In this document: positions 16,156-23,926 of the stretch, piece after piece
Layout: each line of letters opens with the position of its first letter
Numbering within the stretch: position 1 is the stretch's first letter
NCBI RefSeq assembly: GCF_039534165.1
Contig: NZ_BAAAUX010000014.1
Location: forward strand, 1-64,000
DNA from: Saccharopolyspora_D taberi
Lineage (GTDB): Bacteria > Actinomycetota > Actinomycetes > Mycobacteriales > Pseudonocardiaceae
Reading direction: 5' to 3'
DNA length: 64,000 bases
Made by a program: the position numbers and the translations under genes
Notes under the pieces: model-generated
Told to the model about the DNA's origin: nothing
The model's database searches: none
What the model saw: the letters and a program-made list of their open reading frames with translations, nothing else

Positions 16156-16932
16156 TTGGGATTCGCCGATCGCCTGCGCACGGCGCTGGAGCCCGGGTGG
16201 GCGGACTTCCCGGGCCGGGCCGGCTTCGCGGCCTGGGACCTGGAGGAGCGCGAGCCGGTGCTGTTCGGCGCCGAGCGGGTCGTGCACCCGGCCAGCACGA
16301 TCAAGGTCCTGATCATGCTGGCGGCGCTGCGGGAGGTGCAGGAGGGCAGGCTCGCGCTGGACGCCGAGGTCGAGCTGCCCGCCGACCGGGTCGGCGGATC
16401 GGGCGTGCTCAAGGAGCTGCCGAGCGTGCGGCAGATGTCCCTGGTCGACCTGATCACGCTCATGATCGTGATCAGCGACAACGCCGCGACCAACGCCGTG
16501 GTCGAAGCAGTCGGCTTCGCCGCGATCAACGACCGCGCCGCCGAGTTCGGCTGTCAGGGCACCCAGGTCCAGCGGCTGCTGATGCGGGTCGAGGACCCCG
16601 GCACCAACACCACCTGCGCCCTGGACCAGGCCCGGATCCTGGACCGGCTGGCCACCGGAGCGGCGCTGTCGCCGGAGCTGACGCGGCACGCGCTGGGCGT
16701 CCTGGCCCGCCAGCAGGTCCGCGACCGGCTGCCCGCTCAGCTGCCGGACGGCGCGCGCTGCTGGAACAAGACCGGCGAGCTGTCCGACGTCCGCCACGAC
16801 GTGGCGCTCATCGGCGACGACCGGCCGCGCGCGGTGGTGGCGGTGCTGGTCGACGAACTCGCCCTGGCCGCGCCGCGGGTGTGCGCGCGGATCGCCGAGC
16901 TCGGGCTCAGGGTGTTCCAGTCGTTGGGCTGA
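16156..16932 (+). CDS. Class A beta-lactamase-like serine hydrolase without signal peptide
   Basis: A 258-residue protein with all three serine beta-lactamase/PBP motifs: STIK with nucleophile S47 and K50, SDN at 107-109, and KTG at 205-207. No signal peptide or lipobox precedes them, and a canonical Glu166-type omega loop (ExxLN) is not obvious, so it may be a cytoplasmic esterase or amidase rather than a resistance enzyme. The TTG at 16156 is preferred because GAGGAGG lies just upstream; a GTG at 16129 that overlaps the previous stop is an alternative. Its last 26 bp overlap the convergent DUF4432 gene. Confidence 0.8.
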   Translation: MGFADRLRTALEPGWADFPGRAGFAAWDLEEREPVLFGAERVVHPASTIKVLIMLAALREVQEGRLALDAEVELPADRVGGSGVLKELPSVRQMSLVDLITLMIVISDNAATNAVVEAVGFAAINDRAAEFGCQGTQVQRLLMRVEDPGTNTTCALDQARILDRLATGAALSPELTRHALGVLARQQVRDRLPAQLPDGARCWNKTGELSDVRHDVALIGDDRPRAVVAVLVDELALAAPRVCARIAELGLRVFQSLG

Positions 16933-17953
16933 CCTCGACCGACACCGAGTACGAGCGCGACTCGCCCGGTTCCAGCACCGGCAGCTCTCCCTCGGCGCGG
17001 GCCGCTCCGCGACCGGCGATCACCCGGCAGTTGGCGGGTTCGACGCCCAGCACGTAGCTGCCCGCGCCGAGCATCTTCCACTGGAACAGCCCGGGAAGCT
17101 GCCTGGTGTCGAAGCGGATTCCCAGCGCCAGCCCCAGCTCCGGGTTCTCCAGCCGCACTTCGACCGGGCCCGCCTCGGCGAAGTCGTGCCGGAACACCTG
17201 CTCGGCGAAGCCCGGATCCGGTTCGGTGAAGCGGTCCCAGAAGTCCAGGCCCCGTTCGGCGTCGGCGTCCCTGGCCACCGGGCGGCTGCCCGGAACGCGC
17301 AGGACGGCGGCGGGCGAGACCAGCGGCCATCCGAGGTTCATGTGGTACAGCAGCATGTGCGGCTGCGACTGGAAACCGTCGTTGGTGACGGTGTCGGTCA
17401 CGGTGATCGCGCGGGAACCGATCCCGGACGCGATCGTGCGGTCCAGCACCAGGTTCTCGCCGAACAGCCGGGTCTGCCGCAGCCTGCCGGTGACCTCCAG
17501 CCTGCCGTCGGCGACCGCGTTCACCTGCTGGGCGGGAGTGCTGCTGGCCCGGCCGTGCAGCCCGAAGTCCTGACCGCCGTCGGTGCTCGGGGCGCCGAAC
17601 TGGTCGAGCCCGCAGGTGGTGAGCAGGCCACCCCCGAAGGTGCGCTGCCAGCCCGCTCCGGCGTGCTCGGCGTGGCCGGGCGCGACGTGCCCTGCGGGCG
17701 AGATCCAGGCCAACGGCACACCGCGGAAGCTCGCGGCACCCAGGTCGAGCCCGCGGTCGGGCAGCACGTCGAAGACCAGGCCGGAACCGGTCCGCACCTG
17801 GAAGCGCCGGGCGCCCCGCGCGAGTCCGTCCTCCTCGCAGAACCGGTCGATCCCGGCGACCTGCGCGAGGGATCCGACGCGCTGCCGGAGCTGGCCGGGA
17901 GTCAGTTCGTCCAGGAACCACACGTCGTCCGGGAACCACACGCCGCCGATCAT
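16907..17953 (-). CDS. DUF4432 aldose-epimerase-like protein
   Basis: A 348-residue protein of the galactose mutarotase-like fold: FDVLPDRGLDLGAASFRGVPLAWISPAG near 60-90, FGGGLLTTCGLDQFGAP near 110 and DFGLHGRASSTPA near 135 with the family His. It likely binds a carbohydrate in the cytoplasm, perhaps as an epimerase, but no activity is assured. It starts 11 bp after the amidohydrolase stop, so the two form an operon. Its 3' end overlaps the convergent beta-lactamase-like gene by 26 bp (16907-16932). Confidence 0.78.
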   Translation of the reverse strand: MIGGVWFPDDVWFLDELTPGQLRQRVGSLAQVAGIDRFCEEDGLARGARRFQVRTGSGLVFDVLPDRGLDLGAASFRGVPLAWISPAGHVAPGHAEHAGAGWQRTFGGGLLTTCGLDQFGAPSTDGGQDFGLHGRASSTPAQQVNAVADGRLEVTGRLRQTRLFGENLVLDRTIASGIGSRAITVTDTVTNDGFQSQPHMLLYHMNLGWPLVSPAAVLRVPGSRPVARDADAERGLDFWDRFTEPDPGFAEQVFRHDFAEAGPVEVRLENPELGLALGIRFDTRQLPGLFQWKMLGAGSYVLGVEPANCRVIAGRGAARAEGELPVLEPGESRSYSVSVEVSPTTGTP

Positions 17954-17964
17954 GCCATCGCCGC

Positions 17965-19587
17965 TCAGCCGCCGTGCACGATCGTCCCGTCGATCACGGT
18001 GAGCTCGGCCCGGCAGTCGCCGATCTCCTCCGGAGGCGCGGCGAACGGGTCGCGGTCGAGCACCACCAGATCGGCGGCCTTGCCCACCTCGACGGTGCCG
18101 ATCTCGTCGTCGAGGTGGTGCACCCACGCGCTGCCCGCGGTGTAGGCGGCGAGCGCGTCCACGAGGTCCAGCCGCTGCTCGGGGATGAACGGCTCGTCCT
18201 CATCGGACTCGCGCCGGTTGACCGCGGCGTGCACGGCCCGCATCGGCGCGGCGTCCGACACCGGCCAGTCGCTGCCCGCCGCCAGGACCGCGCCCGCCGC
18301 GCGCAGCGAGCGGAACGGGTACTGCCAGCTCGCCCGGCGGTGGCCCAGGTGCGGCACGGTCAGGTCGGTCATGGCCGGATCGTTGACCGCCCACAGCGCC
18401 TGGACGTTGGCCGCCACCCCCAGCTCGTGGAACCTCGGCACGTCGCTGGGCTGCACGACCTGCACGTGCGCGATCTGGTGCCTGCGGTCGTTCATCCCGT
18501 TGCGGGCCCGGGCCGCGCCGACGGCGTCCAGGGCGTCGCGGATCGCGCGGTCGCCGACCGCGTGGAAGTGCAGCTGGAACCCGGCCGCGTCCAGTTCCGG
18601 GACCACCTCGAGCAGCCGCTCCCGCTCCACGTAGGACAGCCCGCTGCCGTGCTCTCCCAGGTACGGCAGCACCATCGCGGCGGTGAAGTTCTCGCACACG
18701 CCGTCCTGCATGATCTTGACCGCGTCCGCGCGGAACCGGTCGCCGCGCGCCAGCTCGCGGCGGCGGACCAGCTCGGGCAGCTGCGCCCGGTCGCGGTCGC
18801 GGTCCCACCACAGGGCGCCGGTGACCCGGCTGGTGAGCACCCCGCGCCGGTCCAGGTCGAGGTAGGCGGGCAGCGGGTCGGCGTAGCCGAGGTAGGGACC
18901 CAGGATCGCGTCGTGCCAGCTGGTCACGCCGAGCGACTGGAGGTGGCGCTGGCCTTCGAGCAGCCCGTCCCGGTACTGCTGCGCGGAAGCGGGCGGAACG
19001 ATCCGGGCGACCAGTGCGGTCGCACCCTCGTGCAGCGTCCCGGCCGGACCACCGCGCGAATCGCGCTCGATGCGCCCGTCCGGCGGATCGGGGGTGTCGC
19101 GGTCGATCCCGGCCAGCCGCAGCGCGGCGCTGTTCACCCACGCCCCGTGGTGATCGCGGTTGACCAGGTACGCCGGACGGTCGCCGGTCACGGCGTCGAG
19201 CGCTTCCCGCGTCGGCGTGCCGTGCGGGAACTGGGCCATGTCCCAGCCGCCGCCGAGCACCCAGTCCGACGCCGCGCAGGACGCGGCGTGCTCACCGATC
19301 CGGGCCAGGCAGTCCTGCGCGTCGGTGCAGCCGGTCAGGTCGCAGCGCAAGCGCAGCAGACCGCCGTAGAGCGGGTGCACGTGCGCGTCGTGGAAACCGG
19401 GGAGCAGCAGCCTGCCGCGCAGGTCCACGACCTCGGTGGCCCTCTTGGTCACCGCGCGCACGGCAGGGCCGCCGACCGCCACGATCCGGCCCGCCCGCAC
19501 CGCCACCGCGTCGGTGAACGACCGGGCGGCGTCCATTGTGGCCACCGGCCCGCCCACGAAGGCCAGCTCGGCCACCGCGTTCGGCAT
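17965..19587 (-). CDS. Amidohydrolase family 3 protein (YtcJ-like)
   Basis: A 540-residue metal-dependent hydrolase of the YtcJ/LAF3 group. The first metal motif is DAHVHPLYGG near 67-76; HFHAVGDRAIRDALDAVG near 340 and HQIAHVQVVQPSDVPR near 367 are the downstream His motifs, and GSDWPVSD near 445 supplies the final Asp. Substrates are N-acyl or formyl compounds or similar; none can be named here. The ATG has GGGAGG upstream. It heads a two-gene operon with the DUF4432 protein. No signal peptide is visible, so it is cytoplasmic. Confidence 0.82.
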   Translation of the reverse strand: MPNAVAELAFVGGPVATMDAARSFTDAVAVRAGRIVAVGGPAVRAVTKRATEVVDLRGRLLLPGFHDAHVHPLYGGLLRLRCDLTGCTDAQDCLARIGEHAASCAASDWVLGGGWDMAQFPHGTPTREALDAVTGDRPAYLVNRDHHGAWVNSAALRLAGIDRDTPDPPDGRIERDSRGGPAGTLHEGATALVARIVPPASAQQYRDGLLEGQRHLQSLGVTSWHDAILGPYLGYADPLPAYLDLDRRGVLTSRVTGALWWDRDRDRAQLPELVRRRELARGDRFRADAVKIMQDGVCENFTAAMVLPYLGEHGSGLSYVERERLLEVVPELDAAGFQLHFHAVGDRAIRDALDAVGAARARNGMNDRRHQIAHVQVVQPSDVPRFHELGVAANVQALWAVNDPAMTDLTVPHLGHRRASWQYPFRSLRAAGAVLAAGSDWPVSDAAPMRAVHAAVNRRESDEDEPFIPEQRLDLVDALAAYTAGSAWVHHLDDEIGTVEVGKAADLVVLDRDPFAAPPEEIGDCRAELTVIDGTIVHGG

Positions 19588-19632
19588 TTCGGCCTCCCGT
19601 CCGCCCCGTCCAGTGTGGCGCGGACCGGCCGA

Positions 19633-20469
19633 TCAGGCCCGCTGCTCTCCGGTGATCAGCGAGACCGCCAGCTCCCGGGTCCGCTCGTCGACCTCGGGCA
19701 GCCGGAACCCGGTGCCGCGGATGTGCGCGACCAGCTCGGCGTCCGGCGCCACCCCGTGCGTGCGCAGGTAGTAACCGGTGGCACCCGGCCAGATCCAGCT
19801 GCCGTCGGTGTGGAAGGTCAGCGGCACCGACGGCGGGCGCTGCGGATCGATCCGGTCGGTGTCGTAGCTGCGCGCGGAGAGCACGATCGGCGCGCGCTCC
19901 AGGTACTCCACGACGAGGTCGCGGTCCTCCGGGCTGACCGCGGGGCGTTCGGTGATCGGACGGCCGTCGCCGTCGAAGACCTCCGCGGTGCGCAGCGCGG
20001 GCGCGGCACCGGTACCGCCGAGCCAGGCGGGTGTGTTGGCGGCCGCGCGCGGGTAGCGGCGCAGCTCCTCGGCGTAGGCGCCGGCCGGGGGAGTGGTGCG
20101 CCAGTTGGGTTCGTGGTCGCCGTTGAAGTCGACGCTGTAGCTGCCGGGGCGCTGCAACCGGTACAGCGCGCTGACCCAGGTGCCGCGCTCGGGCTGGTAC
20201 ATCCCGTGGCGCAGCTGGGCGAACAGCTCCTCCGCGTCGGACGGGGCGGCGATCGGCACCACGGTTCCGTTGGGGGCGAGCAGCTGCGCGGCGAGCTCAC
20301 CGTGCGGGCCGACCGCGCGGTACTCGACGGTCGCCTCCTGCCACCCAGGCGGGAGAGCGCGCACGATGACTCTGCCGATCTCCTGGATGAGCTGCTGCTG
20401 CGCGGCCTCATCCAGCGCGCCCGGTGGGTTCTGGGCACCCGGCGGGGTCTGGGGTCCCGGTTGGCTCAT
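19633..20469 (-). CDS. Two-part hypothetical protein, N-terminal YezG/DUF600-like
   Basis: A 278-residue cytoplasmic protein. After a Pro/Gly-rich start (1-18), residues about 20-140 resemble YezG-type immunity-like proteins (QEIGRVIVRALPPGWQEA, LRHGMYQPERGTWVSALYRL, DFNGDHEPNW). Residues about 165-275 form a second conserved-looking part with VPLTFHTDGSWIWPGATGYYL. I recall similar pairings in actinobacteria, sometimes beside or fused to toxin domains, but no toxin gene is adjacent here. Function unknown; an orphan immunity or contact-system protein is a guess. The start ATG has a weak ribosome binding site. Confidence 0.6.
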   Translation of the reverse strand: MSQPGPQTPPGAQNPPGALDEAAQQQLIQEIGRVIVRALPPGWQEATVEYRAVGPHGELAAQLLAPNGTVVPIAAPSDAEELFAQLRHGMYQPERGTWVSALYRLQRPGSYSVDFNGDHEPNWRTTPPAGAYAEELRRYPRAAANTPAWLGGTGAAPALRTAEVFDGDGRPITERPAVSPEDRDLVVEYLERAPIVLSARSYDTDRIDPQRPPSVPLTFHTDGSWIWPGATGYYLRTHGVAPDAELVAHIRGTGFRLPEVDERTRELAVSLITGEQRA

Positions 20470-20831
20470 GCCTGCATCCTTCCAGCCGGACAGGGATCAC
20501 GGGGCCCGTTCGCGAACTCCCGTCCTGCCTCCTGCGCCGCCCCGCGCCGCGGTCCCAAGTCCGCCCCCGGGTCGGCAAGTCCTCATCATCGCGGCCGCAC
20601 TACTGCCGCGTACGGAAGCTTAAGGCCCCGAGCGAGTGACAGTTGAGGGCCAGTTGGCCGAGTCCGGCGCGCCGTCGACTCCGCAGGTCACGGCCGTGCG
20701 AACGGTTTCCGCTGTGGTTGTCGTGTGAATTCCGGATGACGTCGCCTAATGTCCGATAGAACGATTGTTGACAATAAATCTGACCGGGGTTTAGCTTCGT
20801 CCCATCGCCAACTCCTGACGCGGAGGTGACC
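20470..20831. other. Intergenic region with the promoter of the small ORF
   Basis: 362 bp between the divergent 19633-20469 gene and the small ORF at 20832. The right half (20700-20800) is distinctly AT-richer than its surroundings, with GTGTGAATTC and ACAATAAATC tracts, and contains a strong sigma-70-like promoter at 20768-20797. No gene is evident. Confidence 0.5.
20768..20797 (+). promoter_or_regulatory. Strong vegetative-type promoter
   Basis: A perfect TTGACA (20768-20773) is followed after 18 bp by TAGCTT (20792-20797), in an AT-rich patch unusual for this window. It points toward the small ORF at 20832, and the next rightward gene is the amino-acid dehydrogenase at 21078. Confidence 0.65.
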
Positions 20832-20909
20832 ATGCAGCTCCACGAGAACGGCCACCCGCGTCCGCTTCGTTGGTTGTCTTCTTCCTCGCTCTGGCTGCGA
20901 CATTCGTGA
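20832..20909 (+). CDS. Small ORF, 25 residues, possibly frameshifted membrane peptide or leader
   Basis: An ATG with GGAGGT four bases upstream and a strong promoter starts MQLHENGHPRPLRWL... and stops after 25 codons. The -1 frame across the second half, open to a TGA at 20933-20935, reads VVFFLALAATFVTLTAG, a clean hydrophobic helix. A single -1 shift near 20860-20875 would give a peptide of about 35 residues with a basic N-terminus and one membrane segment. It could be a small membrane protein with a sequence error, a programmed shift, or a leader peptide for the dehydrogenase. A perfect hairpin overlaps its end. Confidence 0.5.
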   Translation: MQLHENGHPRPLRWLSSSSLWLRHS

Positions 20910-20911
20910 CG

Positions 20912-20936
20912 CTCACCGCCGGTCCCCGGCGGTGAG
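20912..20936 (+). terminator. Hairpin after the small ORF
   Basis: CTCACCGCCGG and CCGGCGGTGAG form an 11-bp perfect stem with a 3-nt loop, beginning 2 bp after the small ORF stop. It could end the small transcript or act as an attenuator before the dehydrogenase gene. Confidence 0.7.
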
Positions 20937-21018
20937 ATACCCACGACGCAGCGCGTGCGGCCGGCGCGGTTCCCGAACCGCCGGCCCGGTACACGTCCCC
21001 ATCCATCCGTAACTCAGC

Positions 21019-21042
21019 GGGCGCCCACCCCCGGGCGCCCGG
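21019..21042 (+). promoter_or_regulatory. Second hairpin in the dehydrogenase leader
   Basis: CGGGCGCCC and GGGCGCCCG form a 9-bp stem around a 6-nt C-rich loop, 36 bp before the GTG start at 21078. Together with the hairpin at 20912 it gives two stable structures between the small ORF and the dehydrogenase. Confidence 0.5.
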
Positions 21043-21077
21043 GGTCATGCACTGCGATTTGGGAGGAGGTTCGGCTG

Positions 21078-22271
21078 GTGGCACTCGTCGACTGCGCCCC
21101 GCTGATGAAGGTGACCTGGACCGACCCGGTGACGGGCAAGCACGGTTACCTCGTCGTGCACAGCCTGGTGTCCGGCCTCGCCACCGGCGGGACCAGGATG
21201 CGGGCCGGCTGCACCATGTCGGAGGTCGAGGACCTGGCCCGCGGCATGGCGCGCAAGACCGCCGTGTTCAACCTGCCGGTCGGTGGCGCCAAGGGCGGCA
21301 TCGACTGCGATCCGAAGGACCCGCGGGCCCGCGGTGTCCTGCGGCGCTTCGTGGAGGCGATGCGCCCGTGGATCGACGCGCACTGGGTGACCGCCGAGGA
21401 CCTCGGCGTCCCGCAGCACCTGATCGACGAGGTCTTCGCCGAGGCGGGCCTCCAGCAGTCCTACCACGCCGCGATCCGCCGGGCGCCCGACGTCGGCCAC
21501 ACGCTGCGCCGCATCCGCGCGGGCCTGAACGCCCCCGTCCCCGGCGGGCTGCTGCTCGGGGACGTGGTCGGCGGCTACGGCGTCGCGCAGAGCTGCCTCG
21601 CCGTGGTGCACGCCAGGAACTGGGAGCACGGGCGGACCCGGGTGGCGGTCCAGGGCGTGGGCACCATGGGCGGCGGAGCCGCGTGGTACCTGCACGAGGC
21701 CGGGCTCAAGGTGGTCGCGGTCGCCGACGCCGCCGGAGCGCTCTACCACCCGGACGGCCTGGACATCCCCGAACTGCTGGACCTGCGGGACGAGTTCGGC
21801 GAGATCGACCGCACCCGCGTCCCGGACGACGTGCGGCGGCTGTCCCGCGACGCCGTCCTCTCGGCCGACGTCGACGTGCTGATCCCGGCCGCGGTGTCCT
21901 ACGCGATCACCCCGCGCGAGGTGCCCGACGTGCGCGCGAAGGTGATCATCGAGGCGGCCAACACCCCGGTCACCGCCGAGGCCGAGCACCTGCTGGCCGC
22001 CAGGGGGATCCCGGTCGTCCCGGACTTCGTGGCCAACTCCGGCGCGGTCGCGTGGGCGTGGTGGCTGCTGCTGGGCCGGGTCGACGCGGACCCGGTGCTG
22101 TCGTTCAGCGTGCTCCGCGAGGAGATGCTCGCCAAGATCCCGCCGCTGCTCGCGGCGTGGGACGCCGACGGCACGACGCCGCGCGCCGCGGCGCTGGAAC
22201 TGGCCGACTGGCAGACCGAGCAGAATCGGGTGGCCGAGGCCGAGGGAAGGCTGCTGGTCAGCATTCCCTGA
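21078..22271 (+). CDS. Glu/Leu/Phe/Val dehydrogenase (valine/leucine type)
   Basis: A 397-residue NAD-dependent amino-acid dehydrogenase with catalytic Lys72 in LPVGGAKGGIDCDP, TAEDLGVPQHLIDEV near 110, and the Rossmann loop VAVQGVGTMGGGAAWYL near 200. VVPDFVANSGAVAWAWWLL near 322 is typical of the family. It deaminates branched-chain or related amino acids to 2-oxo acids in the cytoplasm. The GTG at 21078 is chosen because GGAGGAGG lies 8 bp upstream; longer in-frame extensions run through hairpin sequence. It is only distantly similar to the enzyme at 9900-11075. A promoter, small ORF and two hairpins precede it. Confidence 0.86.
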   Translation: MALVDCAPLMKVTWTDPVTGKHGYLVVHSLVSGLATGGTRMRAGCTMSEVEDLARGMARKTAVFNLPVGGAKGGIDCDPKDPRARGVLRRFVEAMRPWIDAHWVTAEDLGVPQHLIDEVFAEAGLQQSYHAAIRRAPDVGHTLRRIRAGLNAPVPGGLLLGDVVGGYGVAQSCLAVVHARNWEHGRTRVAVQGVGTMGGGAAWYLHEAGLKVVAVADAAGALYHPDGLDIPELLDLRDEFGEIDRTRVPDDVRRLSRDAVLSADVDVLIPAAVSYAITPREVPDVRAKVIIEAANTPVTAEAEHLLAARGIPVVPDFVANSGAVAWAWWLLLGRVDADPVLSFSVLREEMLAKIPPLLAAWDADGTTPRAAALELADWQTEQNRVAEAEGRLLVSIP

Positions 22272-22417
22272 GCAATTCCGGACGCACCGATATCGGGTGG
22301 TGGCGATGCGCCGGGCCGATGTCTCCCGGCGCATCGATCCGCTTCCCGGTGATGTCGATCGGAAATCCTCCGGCGTTACACCTCTCGGTGCCGGCCACGA
22401 CTTCGGGTGATGAGTGA

Positions 22418-22446
22418 GTGACAACCCGCTCGCGGAGTGCTAGCGT
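22418..22446 (+). promoter_or_regulatory. Predicted promoter of the cold-shock gene
   Basis: GTGACA (22418-22423), a 17-bp spacer and TAGCGT (22441-22446) form a close match to the housekeeping consensus. Transcription would begin near 22453, giving an approximately 160-nt leader before the ATG at 22612. Confidence 0.6.
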
Positions 22447-22482
22447 AGCCGTAGTTGCAGTTTTGGTTCCCAGAAGTACTTG

Positions 22483-22518
22483 AAAGTGCCTGCGAAACTA
22501 ATGTGACGCGGGCACTTT
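22483..22518 (+). promoter_or_regulatory. Terminator-like hairpin inside the csp leader
   Basis: AAAGTGCCTGCG pairs with CGCGGGCACTTT (12 bp, one G-T pair) around a 12-nt loop and is followed by TTTGTTGTG, resembling an intrinsic terminator or attenuator. It may be the thermosensitive structure of this leader. Confidence 0.55.
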
Positions 22519-22611
22519 GTTGTGCCGGAGGCCGTTCGGCCCGGGTGATCATCTCGGCGACTTGGGGTCTACGAAGTGTTGGCCCTGGCCATTAGAAGTA
22601 GGAGACAGAGA

Positions 22612-22815
22612 ATGGCTACCGGTACCGTCAAGTGGTTCAACGCTGAAAAGGGTTTCGGCTTCATCACCCCCGACGGGGGCGGAGCCGACGTGTTCGCTCA
22701 CTACTCGGCGATTGACGCCACCGGTTTCCGCACGCTGGACGAGAACCAGCGGGTGGAGTTCGAGATCGCCCAGGGCCCGAAGGGGCCGCAGGCGGCGCAG
22801 ATCCGCACCATCTGA
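22612..22815 (+). CDS. cspA: Cold-shock protein
   Basis: A 67-residue single cold-shock domain: MATGTVKWFNAEKGFGFI with RNP-1 KGFGFI (13-18) and RNP-2 VFAHY (27-31). It binds single-stranded RNA/DNA and acts as an RNA chaperone. The start is fixed by family alignment and by AAGTAGGAGAC upstream; an in-frame GTG 36 bp earlier is not used. A long structured leader precedes it and a perfect terminator hairpin follows 23 bp after the stop, so it is monocistronic. Confidence 0.95.
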   Translation: MATGTVKWFNAEKGFGFITPDGGGADVFAHYSAIDATGFRTLDENQRVEFEIAQGPKGPQAAQIRTI

Positions 22816-22838
22816 GTTCGCCTGACAGCACGCGAAGG

Positions 22839-22867
22839 CAGGCCCGCACCGCTCCGGTGCGGGCCTG
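22839..22867 (+). terminator. Terminator of the cold-shock gene
   Basis: CAGGCCCGCACCG and CGGTGCGGGCCTG form a perfect 13-bp stem with a 3-nt CTC loop, followed by TCTTCG, 23 bp after the csp stop. Confidence 0.85.
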
Positions 22868-22984
22868 TCTTCGCGTCGGGGCCGCGTCCCGTGATCACTA
22901 CATCGGGTGAACTTCATCCAGGGGTCCGGGCGTGGCGCCGGTAGGCTCCCTGGTTGCTGTCGTCGATGGATGTCCGAGGTCATA

Positions 22985-23926
22985 GTGCCCCTGCGTGTGT
23001 TCGTGGCCGGAGCCACCGGTGTCGTCGGAAGAACCCTGCTGCCGCGGCTGCGGGAGCGGGGGCACCACGTGACCGCGCTGGTGCGCCAGGACGGCAGGCT
23101 CGAGGGAGGCGACCTGGTCGACGCGGTCGCGGTCGCGGACATCATGGATCCCCGCAAGCTGCGCCAGGTCGTCCAGGACGCCACCCCGGACGTGGTGGTC
23201 GGGCAGGTCACGGCGTTCCGCCACCCGGACCTCGACGTGGCGCTGCACCGCACCTCCCGGCTGCGTGAGACGGGCACGAAGAACCTGGTCAACGCGGCGG
23301 TCTCGGCCGGCGCGGGACGCATCATCACGCAGAGCGCGGCCACCGCGTACAGCCCCAGCGGGCACGACGTGCTCGACGAGGACGCCCCGCTGTGGACCGA
23401 CGCGCCGGGCCGGTGGGGCGAGGCGGTCCGCGCGGTCGCCGCGATGGAGGAGGCGGTGCTGACCTGCCCGCGGATCGACGGCGTGGCGCTGCGCTATGGC
23501 GCGCTCTACGGACCCCGGACGTGGTACGCCCCGGGCGGGGTGATCCACGAGCGGGTGCGCGGCAGCGCGTTGCCGTTGGTCGGCGAGGGAGTGGGGCTGA
23601 CGTCGTTCACCCACACCGAGGACGCTGCCAGCGCGGTCATCGAGGTGCTGACCGGAGGTGACCCGGGCGCGTACAACGTGGTCGACAACGAGCCCGCGGA
23701 GAGCACGGAGTGGCTGCCGGCCTACGCCCGGATCGTCGGCGGGCCGACCCCGGTGTCGCTGACGCTGGAACAGGCGAAGGCGCAGCTGGACTGGCTCACC
23801 GTGCACCAGCTCACCGAGCAGCGCGGGGCGACGAACTTCCGGCTCCGGGAAACGCTGGGCTGGCGGCCGACCTGGCCGAGCTGGCGGGAGGGTTTCGCCA
23901 CGCTCTGCGGTCTCTGGCCGGGATGA
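22985..23926 (+). CDS. NAD-dependent epimerase/dehydratase family protein
   Basis: A 313-residue short-chain-like Rossmann protein with the N-terminal LRVFVAGATGVVGRTLLPRLRERGH and VVVGQVTAFRHPD, and a later QSAATAYSPSG region. The catalytic Tyr-x3-Lys of classical extended SDRs is not clear: RYGALYGPRTWYAPGG carries the substrate-loop pattern only. It is thus an NmrA/epimerase-like protein of unknown substrate. The GTG at 22985 is preferred because GAGGT precedes it by 4 bp; an ATG at 22970 has no ribosome binding site. It is monocistronic by position. Confidence 0.75.
   Translation: MPLRVFVAGATGVVGRTLLPRLRERGHHVTALVRQDGRLEGGDLVDAVAVADIMDPRKLRQVVQDATPDVVVGQVTAFRHPDLDVALHRTSRLRETGTKNLVNAAVSAGAGRIITQSAATAYSPSGHDVLDEDAPLWTDAPGRWGEAVRAVAAMEEAVLTCPRIDGVALRYGALYGPRTWYAPGGVIHERVRGSALPLVGEGVGLTSFTHTEDAASAVIEVLTGGDPGAYNVVDNEPAESTEWLPAYARIVGGPTPVSLTLEQAKAQLDWLTVHQLTEQRGATNFRLRETLGWRPTWPSWREGFATLCGLWPG

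Larger units (their letters stand above)
22272..22611. other. Intergenic region and long leader of the cold-shock gene
   Basis: 340 bp without a gene. It contains a good promoter (22418-22446), a predicted untranslated leader of about 160 nt and a stable hairpin (22483-22518). This is the normal layout for csp genes. Confidence 0.6.

Noticed and set aside
17974..20646. Plus-strand open frame of about 890 codons opposite the amidohydrolase and hypothetical genes
   Set aside because: Shadow of real minus-strand genes, with repetitive Arg/Gly/His composition.
22985..23926. Epimerase starting at the upstream ATG 22907 or 22970
   Set aside because: Neither has a ribosome binding site, while GTG 22985 follows GAGGT and begins at the Rossmann strand.
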